This document shows positions 8,114-16,862 of a stretch of 50,713 nt of DNA, one piece after another. The position numbers were made by a program, and so were the translations under genes. Origin of the DNA: Aestuariirhabdus haliotis. Its GTDB lineage: Bacteria > Pseudomonadota > Gammaproteobacteria > Pseudomonadales > Aestuariirhabdaceae. The stretch is from positions 1 through 50,713 of the forward strand of contig NZ_JAKSDZ010000023.1 of the NCBI RefSeq assembly GCF_023509475.1, given 5' to 3'. The notes beneath the pieces are model-generated. The model was not told the DNA's origin. It ran no database searches and saw nothing but the letters and a program-made list of their open reading frames with translations. Positions within the stretch are counted from its first letter, which is position 1. Every line of letters starts with the position of its first letter.

Positions 8114-8785
8114 ATGGGGTTAATGTACCAGGGGAGAGGATCGGGGGTTGAACGCTGTGGGTCATGCCAGATACCACTTCTCGCTTGTATTTGCGCTTAT
8201 CGTCCAAGTTTGCATTCGCAAACGCATTTTTGGATTTTGACTCACCGTAAGGAATTCTTTAAACCGACCAACAGTGCTCGACTGATCAGTGCTTGCCTGC
8301 CCAATGTGCGTTTTTTTAAGTGGCAACGGACCGAGCCCGATCCTGAATTGCTGGCGTTGATTAACGACTCTGTTTATCGGCCTGCTTTGGTGTTTCCGAA
8401 AGAGATGGCGCCACTCAATAAGTCCGAAGCCGCCTGCGATAAAGCCGGAACCCGCGCATTTCTATTGATTGACGGAACCTGGCAGCAAGCCTTAAAAATT
8501 TATCGCAAGAGTCCTTACTTGCATCGTTTACCGCTGGTATCCCTGAGCCCTCAATCACCTTCGAAGTACGGTCTGCGAAGAGCCAAGGGTGAAGGACAGC
8601 TCTGCACGGCCGAGGTGGCTGTTGAGTTACTTCGTCTGGAAGGAGAAAGGGATCAGGCGCAGCATTTGCAAAACTATTTCCGAGTCTTTTGTTACAGCTA
8701 CCTCGAAGCCAGAAATCATCGCCAGCCAGAACTATTGCCTGAGATGGAAGCCTTGTTGAATCACCAGCGTGAGCGGCAGGTGTAG
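8114..8785 (+). CDS. DTW-domain tRNA-uridine aminocarboxypropyltransferase (TapT-like)
   Basis: A 223-residue protein with the DTW-domain pattern: cysteines 15, 18, 25 and 27 (CGSC and CIC) fit a zinc site, PTNSARL lies at 51-57, the eponymous DGTW at 120-123, and the Leu-Arg-Arg ... Leu-Cys-Thr-Ala-Glu segment near 155-170. Characterised members such as E. coli TapT (YfiP) transfer the 3-amino-3-carboxypropyl group of S-adenosylmethionine to a tRNA uridine (acp3U47). TAGGAG precedes the ATG by five bases. It stands alone, divergent from the GntR gene. The family has several paralogue types, so the exact tRNA target is inferred. Confidence 0.85.
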   Translation: MGLMYQGRGSGVERCGSCQIPLLACICAYRPSLHSQTHFWILTHRKEFFKPTNSARLISACLPNVRFFKWQRTEPDPELLALINDSVYRPALVFPKEMAPLNKSEAACDKAGTRAFLLIDGTWQQALKIYRKSPYLHRLPLVSLSPQSPSKYGLRRAKGEGQLCTAEVAVELLRLEGERDQAQHLQNYFRVFCYSYLEARNHRQPELLPEMEALLNHQRERQV

Positions 8786-8850
8786 GGCGCAAAAACCATA
8801 ATCTGGTCTACGCTTAATGAACTCCCTAATTATCATCTCAGGGGTTGGGC

Positions 8851-9225
8851 GTGTTAGCAGAGCAACGACAGGGAAATAGGGTGTCCCGGGCTGAGCGGGT
8901 GCTGATTCAGATGGCCTCCTCATCCTATGATCACCTGTTGAGCGGCGAGACCGTGTCGGCGCGAACTCGGGATATTTCAATCCAGGGGTTCCGTGCGATT
9001 CTCGACCAGGATGTCCCTCAGGGCTCAATACTGCAGATTTGCATTTCGGTGACGGATCATCAACGCCGTTATGTGCTTAGCGCCGAGGTTCGCTGGTGCT
9101 CTCCCGGTGATGGCGGGTCGACCTGTGCCGGCTTTAGAATTCTGCCATCCCAGGACTCTGACTACGATGATTGGATCAGTGCTTTTAATGGCATTGACCG
9201 ACGGCGCCAACGCCTGTCCTCCTGA
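8851..9225 (+). CDS. PilZ-domain protein
   Basis: A protein of about 124 residues built almost entirely of one PilZ domain, the c-di-GMP receptor fold. The binding signature is present: an Arg-x3-Arg element near the N-terminus (RQGNR) and DISIQGFR matching the (D/N)xSxxG motif, followed by beta-barrel strands. I choose GTG at 8851 because AGGGG lies six bases upstream; an in-frame TTG at 8845 is too close to that site. A GGDEF diguanylate cyclase lies in the same window at 45746-47482. Which process this adaptor controls cannot be read from its neighbours. Confidence 0.8.
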   Translation: MLAEQRQGNRVSRAERVLIQMASSSYDHLLSGETVSARTRDISIQGFRAILDQDVPQGSILQICISVTDHQRRYVLSAEVRWCSPGDGGSTCAGFRILPSQDSDYDDWISAFNGIDRRRQRLSS

Positions 9226-9344
9226 ATACCCCCTCTTGATTTCTTTTATAAATGGCTTCTGAATTCCGAGGGCTGTATTCGGAGGCTGTTGATGTACACT
9301 AGATTGCTCTGGTGATAGAGATCAATGATTAAAAGGAGCAAGGG

Positions 9345-10229
9345 ATGGCAACTAGAGTGGCATTTATCGGTTTGGGCGTCATGGGATATCCGATGGCAGG
9401 GTACTTGGCGCAACAGGGCCATGAAGTATCAGTCTATAACCGCACATCAACCAAAGCCTGTCAGTGGGTGGAAAAATATGGCGGCCAGTCGGCACCAACA
9501 CCGGCCGCGGCGGCCGCGGGTGCTGACTTTGTTTTTGCCTGTGTCGGCAACGACGATGATCTGCGGGCAGTCACTATCGGCCCTGATGGTGCCTTTGCGG
9601 GTATGCGAGAAGGTGCGGTGTTTGTTGATCACACCACAGCCTCAGCCGAAGTGGCCAGGGAGCTTGCGCAGACAGCATCCGCAAAGGGGATTGGATTCCT
9701 TGATGCGCCGGTATCTGGTGGCCAGGCTGGCGCTGAAAATGGTGCTCTGACCATTATGGTTGGGGGCGACGAGTCGGTTTTTAACCGAGTGAAGCCGCTC
9801 TTTCATGCTTATGCCCGTTCGGTAAAGTTGATGGGCCCTGTCGGTGCCGGACAACTCACCAAAATGGTCAACCAGATCTGTATTGCCGGCGTTGTTCAGG
9901 GATTATCAGAAGGGCTGCATTTTGCCCGTCAGGCCGGTTTGGATGCAGCCGCCGTTGTTGAGGTGATCTCCAAGGGGGCTGCGCAATCATGGCAGATGGA
10001 AAATCGCTATCAGACCATGCTCGATGACCAGTTTGAACATGGTTTCGCGGTTGACTGGATGCGAAAGGATCTTGATATCGTCCTCAGCGAAGCGCGTAAG
10101 AACGGCAGCCATTTGCCGGTAACGGCGGTGGTTGACCAGTTTTATTCGGAAGTGCAGGCCATGGGAGGTAATCGCTGGGATACCTCCAGCTTATTTGCCT
10201 TGTTGGAGTCGAGAAAAGCGAAAAAATAA
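9345..10229 (+). CDS. NAD(P)-dependent beta-hydroxyacid dehydrogenase (3-hydroxyisobutyrate / tartronate semialdehyde reductase family)
   Basis: A 294-residue protein of normal family length. It has the N-terminal Rossmann motif FIGLGVMGYPMA (residues 7-18), the substrate-binding DAPVSGGQAGA (120-130), the catalytic lysine in GAGQLTKMVNQ (Lys173) and the C-terminal KDLDI segment. Members interconvert short beta-hydroxy acids and semialdehydes (3-hydroxyisobutyrate, tartronate semialdehyde, gamma-hydroxybutyrate). AAGGAG precedes the ATG. It is not clustered with valine or glyoxylate genes, so the substrate is open. A perfect hairpin (10264-10305) follows and probably ends the transcript. Confidence 0.9.
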   Translation: MATRVAFIGLGVMGYPMAGYLAQQGHEVSVYNRTSTKACQWVEKYGGQSAPTPAAAAAGADFVFACVGNDDDLRAVTIGPDGAFAGMREGAVFVDHTTASAEVARELAQTASAKGIGFLDAPVSGGQAGAENGALTIMVGGDESVFNRVKPLFHAYARSVKLMGPVGAGQLTKMVNQICIAGVVQGLSEGLHFARQAGLDAAAVVEVISKGAAQSWQMENRYQTMLDDQFEHGFAVDWMRKDLDIVLSEARKNGSHLPVTAVVDQFYSEVQAMGGNRWDTSSLFALLESRKAKK

Positions 10230-10263
10230 CCTTTTTCCGGTTTTTTCCCCGAAATTCAAGCTG

Positions 10264-10305
10264 ATAACGAGCCCCGGCCATTTTGCGATGGCCGGGGCTC
10301 GTTAT
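10264..10305. terminator. Perfect 18-bp inverted repeat between the dehydrogenase gene and alaS
   Basis: ATAACGAGCCCCGGCCAT, a six-base loop, then its exact complement. The stem is GC-rich in the middle and starts 34 bp after the dehydrogenase stop. The only T-run (10316-10322) is 11 bases beyond the stem. The right arm overlaps the putative alaS -10 box, so it may also act on alaS transcription. Confidence 0.7.
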
Positions 10306-10310
10306 ATAAT
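10282..10310 (+). promoter_or_regulatory. Putative alaS promoter
   Basis: A consensus -10 TATAAT lies at 10305-10310. The hexamer 17 bp upstream (TTTGCG, 10282-10287) is a weak -35 and falls in the loop of the inverted repeat. The start codon of alaS is 72 bp downstream. Confidence 0.5.
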
Positions 10311-10381
10311 GCGCTACTTTTTTATGCGCAGGCGCTTTGGCGCTACCCCGCTTAACGCTAGAGGGATTCCAGGTCAGGTCT

Positions 10382-13009
10382 ATGAAGACAACAGAGATTC
10401 GCAGTGCTTTTCTGAATTACTTTGCCAGTAAACAGCACCAGATTGTAGCCAGTAGTTCGCTGGTTCCCGGCAATGATCCAACCTTGTTGTTCACCAATGC
10501 CGGCATGGTGCAATTCAAAGACGTTTTCCTGGGTGACGACAAACGCTCATACAGCCGTGCCACCACTTCTCAGCGTTGTGTTCGAGCCGGTGGCAAGCAC
10601 AATGATCTGGAAAATGTCGGTTATACCGCGCGTCATCACACCTTTTTCGAGATGCTGGGTAACTTCAGCTTTGGCGATTATTTCAAACATGATGCGATCC
10701 AGTTTGCCTGGGAATTCCTGACCTCCAGTGAATGGCTCAATATCTCCAAGGATAAACTCTGGGTAACGGTGTATCAGGAGGATGACGAAGCCTTTGAAGT
10801 ATGGAGCCAGAAAATGGGTGTCCCTGTGGACCGTATTATTCGCATTGGCGACAAAGGTGGCCGCTACAATTCGGATAACTTCTGGGCGATGGGGGATACG
10901 GGTCCTTGTGGTCCCTGTACCGAAATTTTCTATGACCACGGTGCGGATATCTGGGGCGGCCCTCCAGGATCGCCGGAAGAGGATGGTGATCGTTATATTG
11001 AGATCTGGAACGTGGTCTTTATGCAGTATAACCGCAGTGCTGATGGCACTATGGCGCCTCTGCCCAAACCTTCGGTAGATACCGGCATGGGGCTGGAGCG
11101 TATCGCAGCCGTAATGCAAGATGTACACAGCAACTATGAGATTGATCTGTTCCAGAACCTGCTTAAAGCCGCTGCGCGCGAGACTGGCGAGCAGGATCTG
11201 GAGAATAAATCCCTGCGGGTGATCGCGGACCATATCCGCTCCTGTGCATTCCTGGTTATTGATGGAGTAATCCCATCAAATGAGGGGCGTGGTTATGTGT
11301 TACGACGTATCATTCGTCGAGCCATTCGCCATGGCAATCAGTTGGGCCAGAAGCAGGCCTTCTTCCACAAACTGGTCGCAGCCCTTGTGCAGGAGATGGG
11401 GGATGCTTATCCAGAATTGAGCGAGCAACAGGCGATGGTTGAACGCGTATTGCTGCAAGAAGAGGAGCAGTTCGCTAAAACCCTGGATAAGGGCATGAAA
11501 GTGCTGGAAGAGTCCATCGTGGGCATGCAGGGCACAGAAATTCCCGGTACCACGATTTTCACCCTTTATGACACCTACGGATTTCCGGTAGACCTGACCA
11601 ATGATATTGCCCGCGAGCGCGAACTATCACTGGATATGGACGGTTATGAGAAAGCCATGGAAGCACAGCGTGAGCGTGCTCGAGCCTCCAGCAAGTTTGG
11701 CATGGACTATAACGCCGGCCTCGAAATTGAAGGCGTGACCGAATTTACCGGTTACGACCTGCTGACAGACCAGGCTTCGGTACGGGCTCTTTTTGTAGAC
11801 AATAACCCTTGCAAATCGGTCTCGGCCGGTCAGGCGGTTGCGGTGGTTCTGGAGCAGACTCCCTTCTATGGCGAGTCCGGTGGTCAGGTGGGCGATCAAG
11901 GTGAGTTGGAATGGAATGGCGGGCGGATGCGAGTCCGCGATACCCAAAAAGAGGGTGATAACCACGTCCACCTGGGGGACATTCTCGAGGGTGAATTAAA
12001 ACTGGGGGACCAATTGACCGCTCGGGTGGCCGCCGATAAGCGCGCCGCAACTCGTTGTAATCACTCGGCCACCCACCTGTTGCATGCTGCATTGCGCAAA
12101 GTGTTGGGCGATCACGTGACGCAGAAAGGCTCATTGGTGGATGAGGAGCGTTTACGCTTCGACTTCTCTCATTTTGAAGCGATCAAGCCGGAACAGTTGC
12201 GAGAGATTGAGCGCCTTGTTAATGCACAGATTCGAGCCAACACTCCGGTAGAAACCCTGGTAACCGACATGGATTCTGCCATCGAAAAGGGTGCTATGGC
12301 GCTCTTTGGTGAGAAGTATGGCGATTCCGTGCGCGTTCTGAGTATGGGCCAGGATCGCTTTTCGGTTGAGCTCTGTGGCGGCACTCATGTTGAGCGTACC
12401 GGCGATATTGGTTCTCTGGTGATAGCTGCGGAAGCCGGTATTGCAGCCGGGGTTCGTCGTATCGAAGCGGTAACGGCACAAGCCGCCAGCCGCTGGAATG
12501 AAAGTACGGAACAGGTGATTGCTCAGTTATGCGGGCAGCTCAAGGGAGGTCGTGAGGCATTGCCAGAAAAGGTGCAGCAACTGCAGGATAGAAATCGTCA
12601 GTTGGAGCGAGAGCTTGACCAGTTGAAGCAAAAGTTGGCCAGTGCCAAAGGTAGCGATCTGGCGTCAGAGGCGATCGAGGTTGGCGGTATTAAACTGTTA
12701 GCCGCTAACCTTGAGGGTGTCGATCCCAAGTCGCTGCGCGATATGGTAGACCAGCTTAAAAATAAGCTGGGTCAAGGAGTCGTGCTACTGGCGACAGCAT
12801 CGGGTGACAAGGTGAGCCTAGCGGCTGGTGTCACCAAGGATTTAACCGTTCGGGTGAAGGCTGGCGATTTGCTCAAAATGGTGGCTGCGCAAGTAGGAGG
12901 TAAAGGCGGGGGGCGTCCCGATTTTGCCCAGGGTGGTGGCTCTGATGCCAGCGCCTTGCCAGCAGCGGTGGCGTCAGTCGAAGGTTGGCTGAAGGATCAG
13001 CTGGCATAA
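10382..13009 (+). CDS. alaS: Alanine--tRNA ligase
   Basis: The 875-residue enzyme (E. coli AlaS has 876) charges tRNA-Ala. The order of domains is normal: class II catalytic core (residues 1-250, with the [34 protein letters not shown] block broken around motif 1, and GMGLERIA as motif 3), tRNA-recognition helices, the editing domain with the HSATHLLH and CGGTH metal ligands that deacylate Ser- and Gly-tRNA-Ala, and the C-terminal coiled-coil and glycine-rich C-Ala domain. I use the ATG at 10382 (MKTTEIRS); an upstream in-frame ATG at 10337 would add 15 residues of poor family fit. lysC follows 120 bp later. Confidence 0.98.
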   Translation: MKTTEIRSAFLNYFASKQHQIVASSSLVPGNDPTLLFTNAGMVQFKDVFLGDDKRSYSRATTSQRCVRAGGKHNDLENVGYTARHHTFFEMLGNFSFGDYFKHDAIQFAWEFLTSSEWLNISKDKLWVTVYQEDDEAFEVWSQKMGVPVDRIIRIGDKGGRYNSDNFWAMGDTGPCGPCTEIFYDHGADIWGGPPGSPEEDGDRYIEIWNVVFMQYNRSADGTMAPLPKPSVDTGMGLERIAAVMQDVHSNYEIDLFQNLLKAAARETGEQDLENKSLRVIADHIRSCAFLVIDGVIPSNEGRGYVLRRIIRRAIRHGNQLGQKQAFFHKLVAALVQEMGDAYPELSEQQAMVERVLLQEEEQFAKTLDKGMKVLEESIVGMQGTEIPGTTIFTLYDTYGFPVDLTNDIARERELSLDMDGYEKAMEAQRERARASSKFGMDYNAGLEIEGVTEFTGYDLLTDQASVRALFVDNNPCKSVSAGQAVAVVLEQTPFYGESGGQVGDQGELEWNGGRMRVRDTQKEGDNHVHLGDILEGELKLGDQLTARVAADKRAATRCNHSATHLLHAALRKVLGDHVTQKGSLVDEERLRFDFSHFEAIKPEQLREIERLVNAQIRANTPVETLVTDMDSAIEKGAMALFGEKYGDSVRVLSMGQDRFSVELCGGTHVERTGDIGSLVIAAEAGIAAGVRRIEAVTAQAASRWNESTEQVIAQLCGQLKGGREALPEKVQQLQDRNRQLERELDQLKQKLASAKGSDLASEAIEVGGIKLLAANLEGVDPKSLRDMVDQLKNKLGQGVVLLATASGDKVSLAAGVTKDLTVRVKAGDLLKMVAAQVGGKGGGRPDFAQGGGSDASALPAAVASVEGWLKDQLA

Positions 13010-13129
13010 ATCTCAGGAAGACCATAAACCATGGTTGAAGCACTTGCCAGTCAGGTGCGAAACAGACCATCAGGTAAAGATAATAATGGGGCGTAAGCCC
13101 CGCTAGCATAGAGGATCGCAGATTCCACG

Positions 13130-14365
13130 ATGGCATTGATCGTTCAGAAGTTCGGGGGAACATCGGTGGGTACGGTTGAACGTATTCAGGCGGTGGCGGA
13201 TAAAGTAAAGGGGTTTCGTGAGCGGGGCCACGATATTGTCGTAGTCGTGTCCGCGATGAGTGGGGAAACCAATCGTTTGATCGGCCTTGCAGATCAAATG
13301 CAGGACAAACCTACGCCACGCGAGATGGATGTGCTCGTGTCGACCGGAGAGCAGGTTACTATCGCATTGCTATCCATGGCGCTGAACGAGCGGGGTTGTC
13401 CTGCCCGTTCCTATACCGGTGGCCAGGTGCGAATTCGTACCGACAATACGCACACCAAGGCGCGTATTAAGGAGATTGACGAAGAACATGTTCGCGCTGA
13501 CCTTGCTGCGGGTCGTGTGGTTGTGGTGGCAGGATTCCAGGGTATGGACGAAGCCGGCAATATCACCACGCTGGGGCGAGGCGGTTCCGATACAACGGCT
13601 GTGGCATTGGCAGCTGCTCTGAAAGCGGAAGAGTGCCAGATCTACACCGATGTTGATGGGGTCTATACCACCGATCCGCGTGTTGTGGACAACGCGCGCC
13701 GGCTACCCCGCATCACTTTTGAAGAGATGCTGGAGATGTCCAGTCTGGGCTCCAAGGTGTTGCAGATTCGCTCGGTTGAGTTTGCGGGTAAATACAACGT
13801 ACCCCTGCGGGTGCTGCACAGTTTTCAAGAAGGGCCCGGTACCCTGATTACTTTTGAGGAAGATAACGAGATGGAAGATCCACTGATTTCAGGTATCGCA
13901 TTCAATCGCGACGAGGCCAAGTTGACCGTCAAGGGTGTACCCGATATTCCGGGGGTTGCGTCTAAAATTCTGGGCCCTATAAGCCGCGCCAATATTGAAG
14001 TGGATATGATTATCCAGAACGTAGCCGAGGATAAAACCACCGATTTCACCTTCACGGTGCACCGCAATGACTTTGACCAGTCCATGGACATTCTTCAGCA
14101 AACGGCCGAAGAGCTGGGTGCCCGAGAGGTAGAAGGGGATAATAAAATTGCCAAGGTGTCGATCGTTGGTGTTGGTATGCGTTCTCATGCGGGCGTGGCA
14201 TCCAAGATGTTTGATGCATTGGCTCAAGAGGGCATCAATATTCAGGTGATCTCTACTTCCGAGATTAAAGTCTCGGTGGTTATTGCGGAGAAATACCTTG
14301 AACTTGCCGTTCGTGCGCTACACTCGGCCTTTGAACTGGATAAAATTACTACCGAGTCTGAGTAG
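13130..14365 (+). CDS. lysC: Aspartate kinase
   Basis: The 411-residue monofunctional aspartokinase phosphorylates aspartate, the first step to lysine, threonine, methionine and diaminopimelate. The kinase domain begins with LIVQKFGGTSVG (residues 3-14) and contains TTLGRGGSDTTAVALAA. Two ACT domains follow (about residues 265-340 and 345-405, with VPDIPGVASKIL and VGMRSHAGVASKMF), the usual sites of feedback inhibition. No homoserine dehydrogenase is fused. A short GGGGC/GCCCC hairpin lies 29 bp upstream (13088-13101). I see no lysine riboswitch. Confidence 0.97.
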   Translation: MALIVQKFGGTSVGTVERIQAVADKVKGFRERGHDIVVVVSAMSGETNRLIGLADQMQDKPTPREMDVLVSTGEQVTIALLSMALNERGCPARSYTGGQVRIRTDNTHTKARIKEIDEEHVRADLAAGRVVVVAGFQGMDEAGNITTLGRGGSDTTAVALAAALKAEECQIYTDVDGVYTTDPRVVDNARRLPRITFEEMLEMSSLGSKVLQIRSVEFAGKYNVPLRVLHSFQEGPGTLITFEEDNEMEDPLISGIAFNRDEAKLTVKGVPDIPGVASKILGPISRANIEVDMIIQNVAEDKTTDFTFTVHRNDFDQSMDILQQTAEELGAREVEGDNKIAKVSIVGVGMRSHAGVASKMFDALAQEGINIQVISTSEIKVSVVIAEKYLELAVRALHSAFELDKITTESE

Positions 14366-14396
14366 ATTTCACCCAAAGAACCGTAGAAGTACGCAT

Positions 14397-14420
14397 TTAG
14401 CCCTTCGGGTGAAGGGCTAA
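14397..14420. terminator. Hairpin after lysC
   Basis: TTAGCCCTTC and its exact complement enclose a GGGT loop, 31 bp after the lysC stop. No U-run follows, so it may terminate weakly or protect the lysC 3' end. It separates lysC from csrA. Confidence 0.5.
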
Positions 14421-14576
14421 ACTGTAAGTGTTCAAAAAGTGGGCTGTCACAAAGCTGTGGCAGTGGGCAGTGACGCCAACCCCCGCCTAAGGGTGAGCTG
14501 GCAGAAACAGTTTTTGCATCCAGATCCCAATCATTGATGAATGAGAGTGGATGCTAATCGAAACAAGGAGATAATT

Positions 14577-14753
14577 ATGCTGATTTTGACTCGCCGGGTG
14601 GGAGAAACTTTGATGGTTGGTGACGAAGTGACCGTCACTGTATTGGGTGTGAAAGGTAATCAGGTTCGTATTGGTGTGAACGCGCCAAAAGAGGTTGCGG
14701 TACACCGAGAAGAGATCTACCAGCGTATCCAAAAAGAGAAGGAAGAAGATTAA
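14577..14753 (+). CDS. csrA: Carbon storage regulator CsrA (RsmA)
   Basis: The 58-residue RNA-binding global regulator begins [11 protein letters not shown] and carries the key RNA-contact residues Leu4 and Arg44 (AVHREEIY). It binds GGA motifs in mRNA leaders and controls translation and stability. The start at 14577 is set by AAGGAG six bases upstream; an earlier in-frame ATG at 14541 would add 12 residues foreign to the family. The leader contains GGA at 14549-14551 and again in the ribosome site, which fits the known autoregulation. Placement after lysC and before tRNA-Ser and tRNA-Arg is the order I know from other gammaproteobacteria. Confidence 0.97.
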   Translation: MLILTRRVGETLMVGDEVTVTVLGVKGNQVRIGVNAPKEVAVHREEIYQRIQKEKEED

Positions 14754-14785
14754 ACGGCTACCTGCCAGTTTTTTCTCTGATGCCC

Positions 14786-14813
14786 TTTGCTTTCATTCTG
14801 AATCTGGTATTAT
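14786..14813 (+). promoter_or_regulatory. Possible tRNA-Ser promoter
   Basis: TTTGCT at 14786-14791 and TATTAT at 14808-14813 are 16 bp apart, followed by a GC-rich discriminator (GCGCGC) before the tRNA, as is common for stable-RNA promoters. The match is moderate. Confidence 0.4.
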
Positions 14814-14823
14814 AGCGCGCGTT

Positions 14824-14913
14824 GGAGAGGTGGCCGAGTGGCTGAAGGCGTGCCCCTGCTAAGGGTATATACGGGAAACTGTATCGAGGGTTCGAATCCC
14901 TCCCTCTCCGCCA
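14824..14913 (+). tRNA. tRNA-Ser (anticodon GCU)
   Basis: A 90-nt class II tRNA with encoded CCA. The acceptor arms GGAGAGG and CCTCTCC pair fully, the anticodon loop CTGCTAA gives anticodon GCU (reads AGC/AGU), a long variable arm follows, and the T-loop is GTTCGAATC. A strong terminator lies 10 bases downstream. Confidence 0.97.
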
Positions 14914-14923
14914 TCATTGAAAC

Positions 14924-14954
14924 AAAAATGCCCGGCTTTTTGCCGGGCATTTTT
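14924..14954 (+). terminator. Rho-independent terminator after tRNA-Ser
   Basis: A 13-bp perfect stem (AAAAATGCCCGGC and complement) encloses a T5 loop and ends in a T-run. The A-run on the other side allows function in both directions. Confidence 0.9.
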
Positions 14955-15045
14955 GTTTGTGGGTTGATTAAGAATGTTCTTGAATACGGCAGGTAGCACT
15001 GCCATATATGATCATGAGGGCTAGGTTCAAACCGCACAGATTTGT

Positions 15046-15074
15046 TTGACTCTCCTGATCGAAATCTCTATAGT
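15046..15074 (+). promoter_or_regulatory. Promoter of first tRNA-Arg
   Basis: TTGACT and TATAGT with a 17-bp spacer, then a GC-rich discriminator (ACGCGCC) and the tRNA 16 bp beyond the -10. The arrangement is repeated before the second copy (16465-16493). Confidence 0.8.
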
Positions 15075-15089
15075 ACGCGCCATATCTCA

Positions 15090-15166
15090 GCGCCCGTAGC
15101 TCAGCTGGATAGAGTACCTGGCTACGAACCAGGCGGTCGCACGTTCGAATCGTGCCGGGCGCGCCA
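15090..15166 (+). tRNA. tRNA-Arg (anticodon ACG), copy 1
   Basis: A 77-nt tRNA with encoded CCA. The acceptor arms GCGCCCG and CGGGCGC pair fully, the anticodon stem is CCTGG/CCAGG with loop CTACGAA (anticodon ACG, wobble A expected to become inosine), and the T-arm contains GTTCGAATC. It is identical to the copies at 16510-16586 and 16625-16701. Confidence 0.97.
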
Positions 15167-15176
15167 CATTGCAAGA

Positions 15177-15206
15177 AGCTCAACCTGAAAGGGTTGGGCT
15201 TTTTTT
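15177..15206 (+). terminator. Rho-independent terminator after tRNA-Arg copy 1
   Basis: AGCTCAACC pairs with GGTTGGGCT around a TGAAAG loop and is followed by seven T. Related hairpins follow copy 3 (16711) and the truncated copy (16891), so tRNA and terminator were duplicated as a unit. Confidence 0.85.
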
Positions 15207-15275
15207 GTGCTTGGGCTATGAGTGATAAGTCGCTTAGGCCTGGTTGGCAGGTGTCAAAGGTTCGTTGTTCATGGG

Positions 15276-16271
15276 TTAACTTCCATCCCAGTGCGAATGT
15301 GGGTCCATATCCGGGTAAAAGGGGAGCTGGAATTTGTCTGTGGTCCGCTGCAGAATTGTTAACTCTTTTTGGCTGATATTGGCTTTCCATTTCGAGATTT
15401 CTTCGGTCGGATCGCGTCGCCGGCCATATCCGGGACCAGAGGTTTTGCTGCGATGTGGAGAGAGAAATTCTTCGGCCTGCTGGGTCCACTCCAACCCCAT
15501 AGATTCAGCCAGCCAACGTAGGCGTGAGGTCGAATCTTCACAGTACCACTCGTGTTCTTTTAGTATCCAGCTTTCTCGGTGGCTGGCCAGCTGAATAGTG
15601 GTGATTGCCCCCCACAGGGTTGCGGCACTTTCCCAGAATCCATTGGCCTCTGTCATCCGCTTGGCGTGTTTGCTTAAAGGCCCTGTCATTAGTTTGGGTT
15701 GCTTTATTAGTCCGCCTAGCACATGGGCCGGATCCCAGCCACGTTGTTGCCAACTCAAAAATTGGGGGGCTGGATGCCTTACCAGCTGAATTACTGGAAT
15801 GGATGGAAAGTGGGCACCAAAATAGTCCAGTGCCAATGTCATTCGAACCCACTTTAACAATACAGCTCGGGCAAAGGGGCGGGTAATGATCTCCCTTAAA
15901 CCTTTTTCCGCGATGGCGTATTCGTTGACTTCATGGCCTTTTAGCGACTTCTTTATATGGTGCAGTAATCGTTCATCTTCGGTGTCGCTTGTCAGATATT
16001 TGTCATAGTAATCCGGCCCCAGGGCCTCGTCCGGTTCAAAGTAATAATCGACCCCCTTGCAAAGGGATAAGGTTTTCGCCAGCCAGGAGGTTCCGCTGCG
16101 GGGAACTCCTGAGACCACCAGCTGTTGCTGGGCGTTTAACGGTCCCGGTAAGCCCTTGATAAACAGTTGGCGGGCCAGGGGGCGAACCTTGCGAAGATAG
16201 TATCGAGTGTTGTGCGAGCCAGTATTGCTTGTTAGCAGAGGTTTACTGCCGGGTTCCTGCGGTGTGGGCAT
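15276..16271 (-). CDS. Sulfotransferase family protein
   Basis: A 331-residue protein with the two PAPS-binding signatures of sulfotransferases: the 5'-phosphosulfate loop SGVPRSGTSWLAK (residues 54-66) and a 3'-phosphate segment RHPAPQFLSW (Arg165 and Ser173 matching the RxP...S pattern). No signal peptide or membrane segment is evident, so it is probably cytoplasmic, transferring sulfate to a glycan or small acceptor. It lies on the opposite strand between two identical tRNA-Arg genes. The glycan cluster from 17075 suggests its acceptor may be made there, but this is inference. It could also act on a lipid or metabolite. Confidence 0.85.
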   Translation of the reverse strand: MPTPQEPGSKPLLTSNTGSHNTRYYLRKVRPLARQLFIKGLPGPLNAQQQLVVSGVPRSGTSWLAKTLSLCKGVDYYFEPDEALGPDYYDKYLTSDTEDERLLHHIKKSLKGHEVNEYAIAEKGLREIITRPFARAVLLKWVRMTLALDYFGAHFPSIPVIQLVRHPAPQFLSWQQRGWDPAHVLGGLIKQPKLMTGPLSKHAKRMTEANGFWESAATLWGAITTIQLASHRESWILKEHEWYCEDSTSRLRWLAESMGLEWTQQAEEFLSPHRSKTSGPGYGRRRDPTEEISKWKANISQKELTILQRTTDKFQLPFYPDMDPHSHWDGS

Positions 16272-16464
16272 TGGACTGCTCTAAAATGAGGATTATTTAT
16301 TCTAAGCAACTATAGACCAGATCTGGCCAAATACAGGTGTCTATAGTCTTTGTTGTATTGGCTGGGTGGAGGGTGCTTCTGCCCCCGTTTCCTTTTTGAA
16401 TCAGGGAGTCAGATTGGGTCCAGTACGGGGCTAGCAAGGTATCCAAAAACCGTCGATCGAGCAT

Positions 16465-16493
16465 TTGACTCTGGTAGGTGAAATCACTATAGT
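16465..16493 (+). promoter_or_regulatory. Promoter of second and third tRNA-Arg
   Basis: TTGACT and TATAGT with a 17-bp spacer, the same layout as at 15046-15074 and similar in the flanks, so the promoter was duplicated with the tRNA. Copies 2 and 3 are 38 bp apart and probably share this transcript. Confidence 0.8.
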
Positions 16494-16509
16494 ACGCGGC
16501 CTGTATGCA

Positions 16510-16586
16510 GCGCCCGTAGCTCAGCTGGATAGAGTACCTGGCTACGAACCAGGCGGTCGCACGTTCGAATCGTGCCGGGCGCGCCA
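16510..16586 (+). tRNA. tRNA-Arg (anticodon ACG), copy 2
   Basis: Identical over 77 nt to copy 1, with encoded CCA. It is followed by a 38-bp spacer without a terminator and then copy 3. Confidence 0.97.
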
Positions 16587-16624
16587 CTTTCATAAGATGG
16601 GATAGCATACAGCAGCAATACCTA

Positions 16625-16701
16625 GCGCCCGTAGCTCAGCTGGATAGAGTACCTGGCTACGAACCAGGCGGTCGCACGTTCGAATCGTGCCGGGCGCGCC
16701 A
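16625..16701 (+). tRNA. tRNA-Arg (anticodon ACG), copy 3
   Basis: Identical over 77 nt to copies 1 and 2. It is the last intact gene of the array and is followed by a strong terminator. Confidence 0.97.
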
Positions 16702-16710
16702 CCTAGTAAA

Positions 16711-16746
16711 AACAGCTCAACCCGAAAAGGTTGGGCTGTTTTTTTA
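16711..16746 (+). terminator. Rho-independent terminator after tRNA-Arg copy 3
   Basis: AACAGCTCAACC pairs with GGTTGGGCTGTT (one G-T pair) around a six-base loop and runs into seven T. Confidence 0.9.
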
Positions 16747-16862
16747 TAAGCGACCGGTCGATGAGAGCGTGGTTCGACAAATTCCCTCAAGGGAATTTGG
16801 ACCCAGTCGCGCAGCGACGCAGCCCTAAGGGTGTCCTAATGGTCTTGAGTTCATTAAGAATC

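Noticed and set aside
13010-13129. Possible lysine riboswitch before lysC
   Set aside because: The gap is only 120 bp, too short for the element, and shows only a small GGGGC/GCCCC hairpin.
14968-15489. Minus-strand open frame (173 codons) reading TIRTCDRLVRSQVLYPAELRA
   Set aside because: This peptide is the antisense translation of the tRNA-Arg gene; the same string appears antisense to copies 2 and 3. It is a known annotation artefact.
16590-16790. Minus-strand open frame over tRNA-Arg copy 3
   Set aside because: Again antisense of the tRNA, with no ribosome site and no protein-like family signal.
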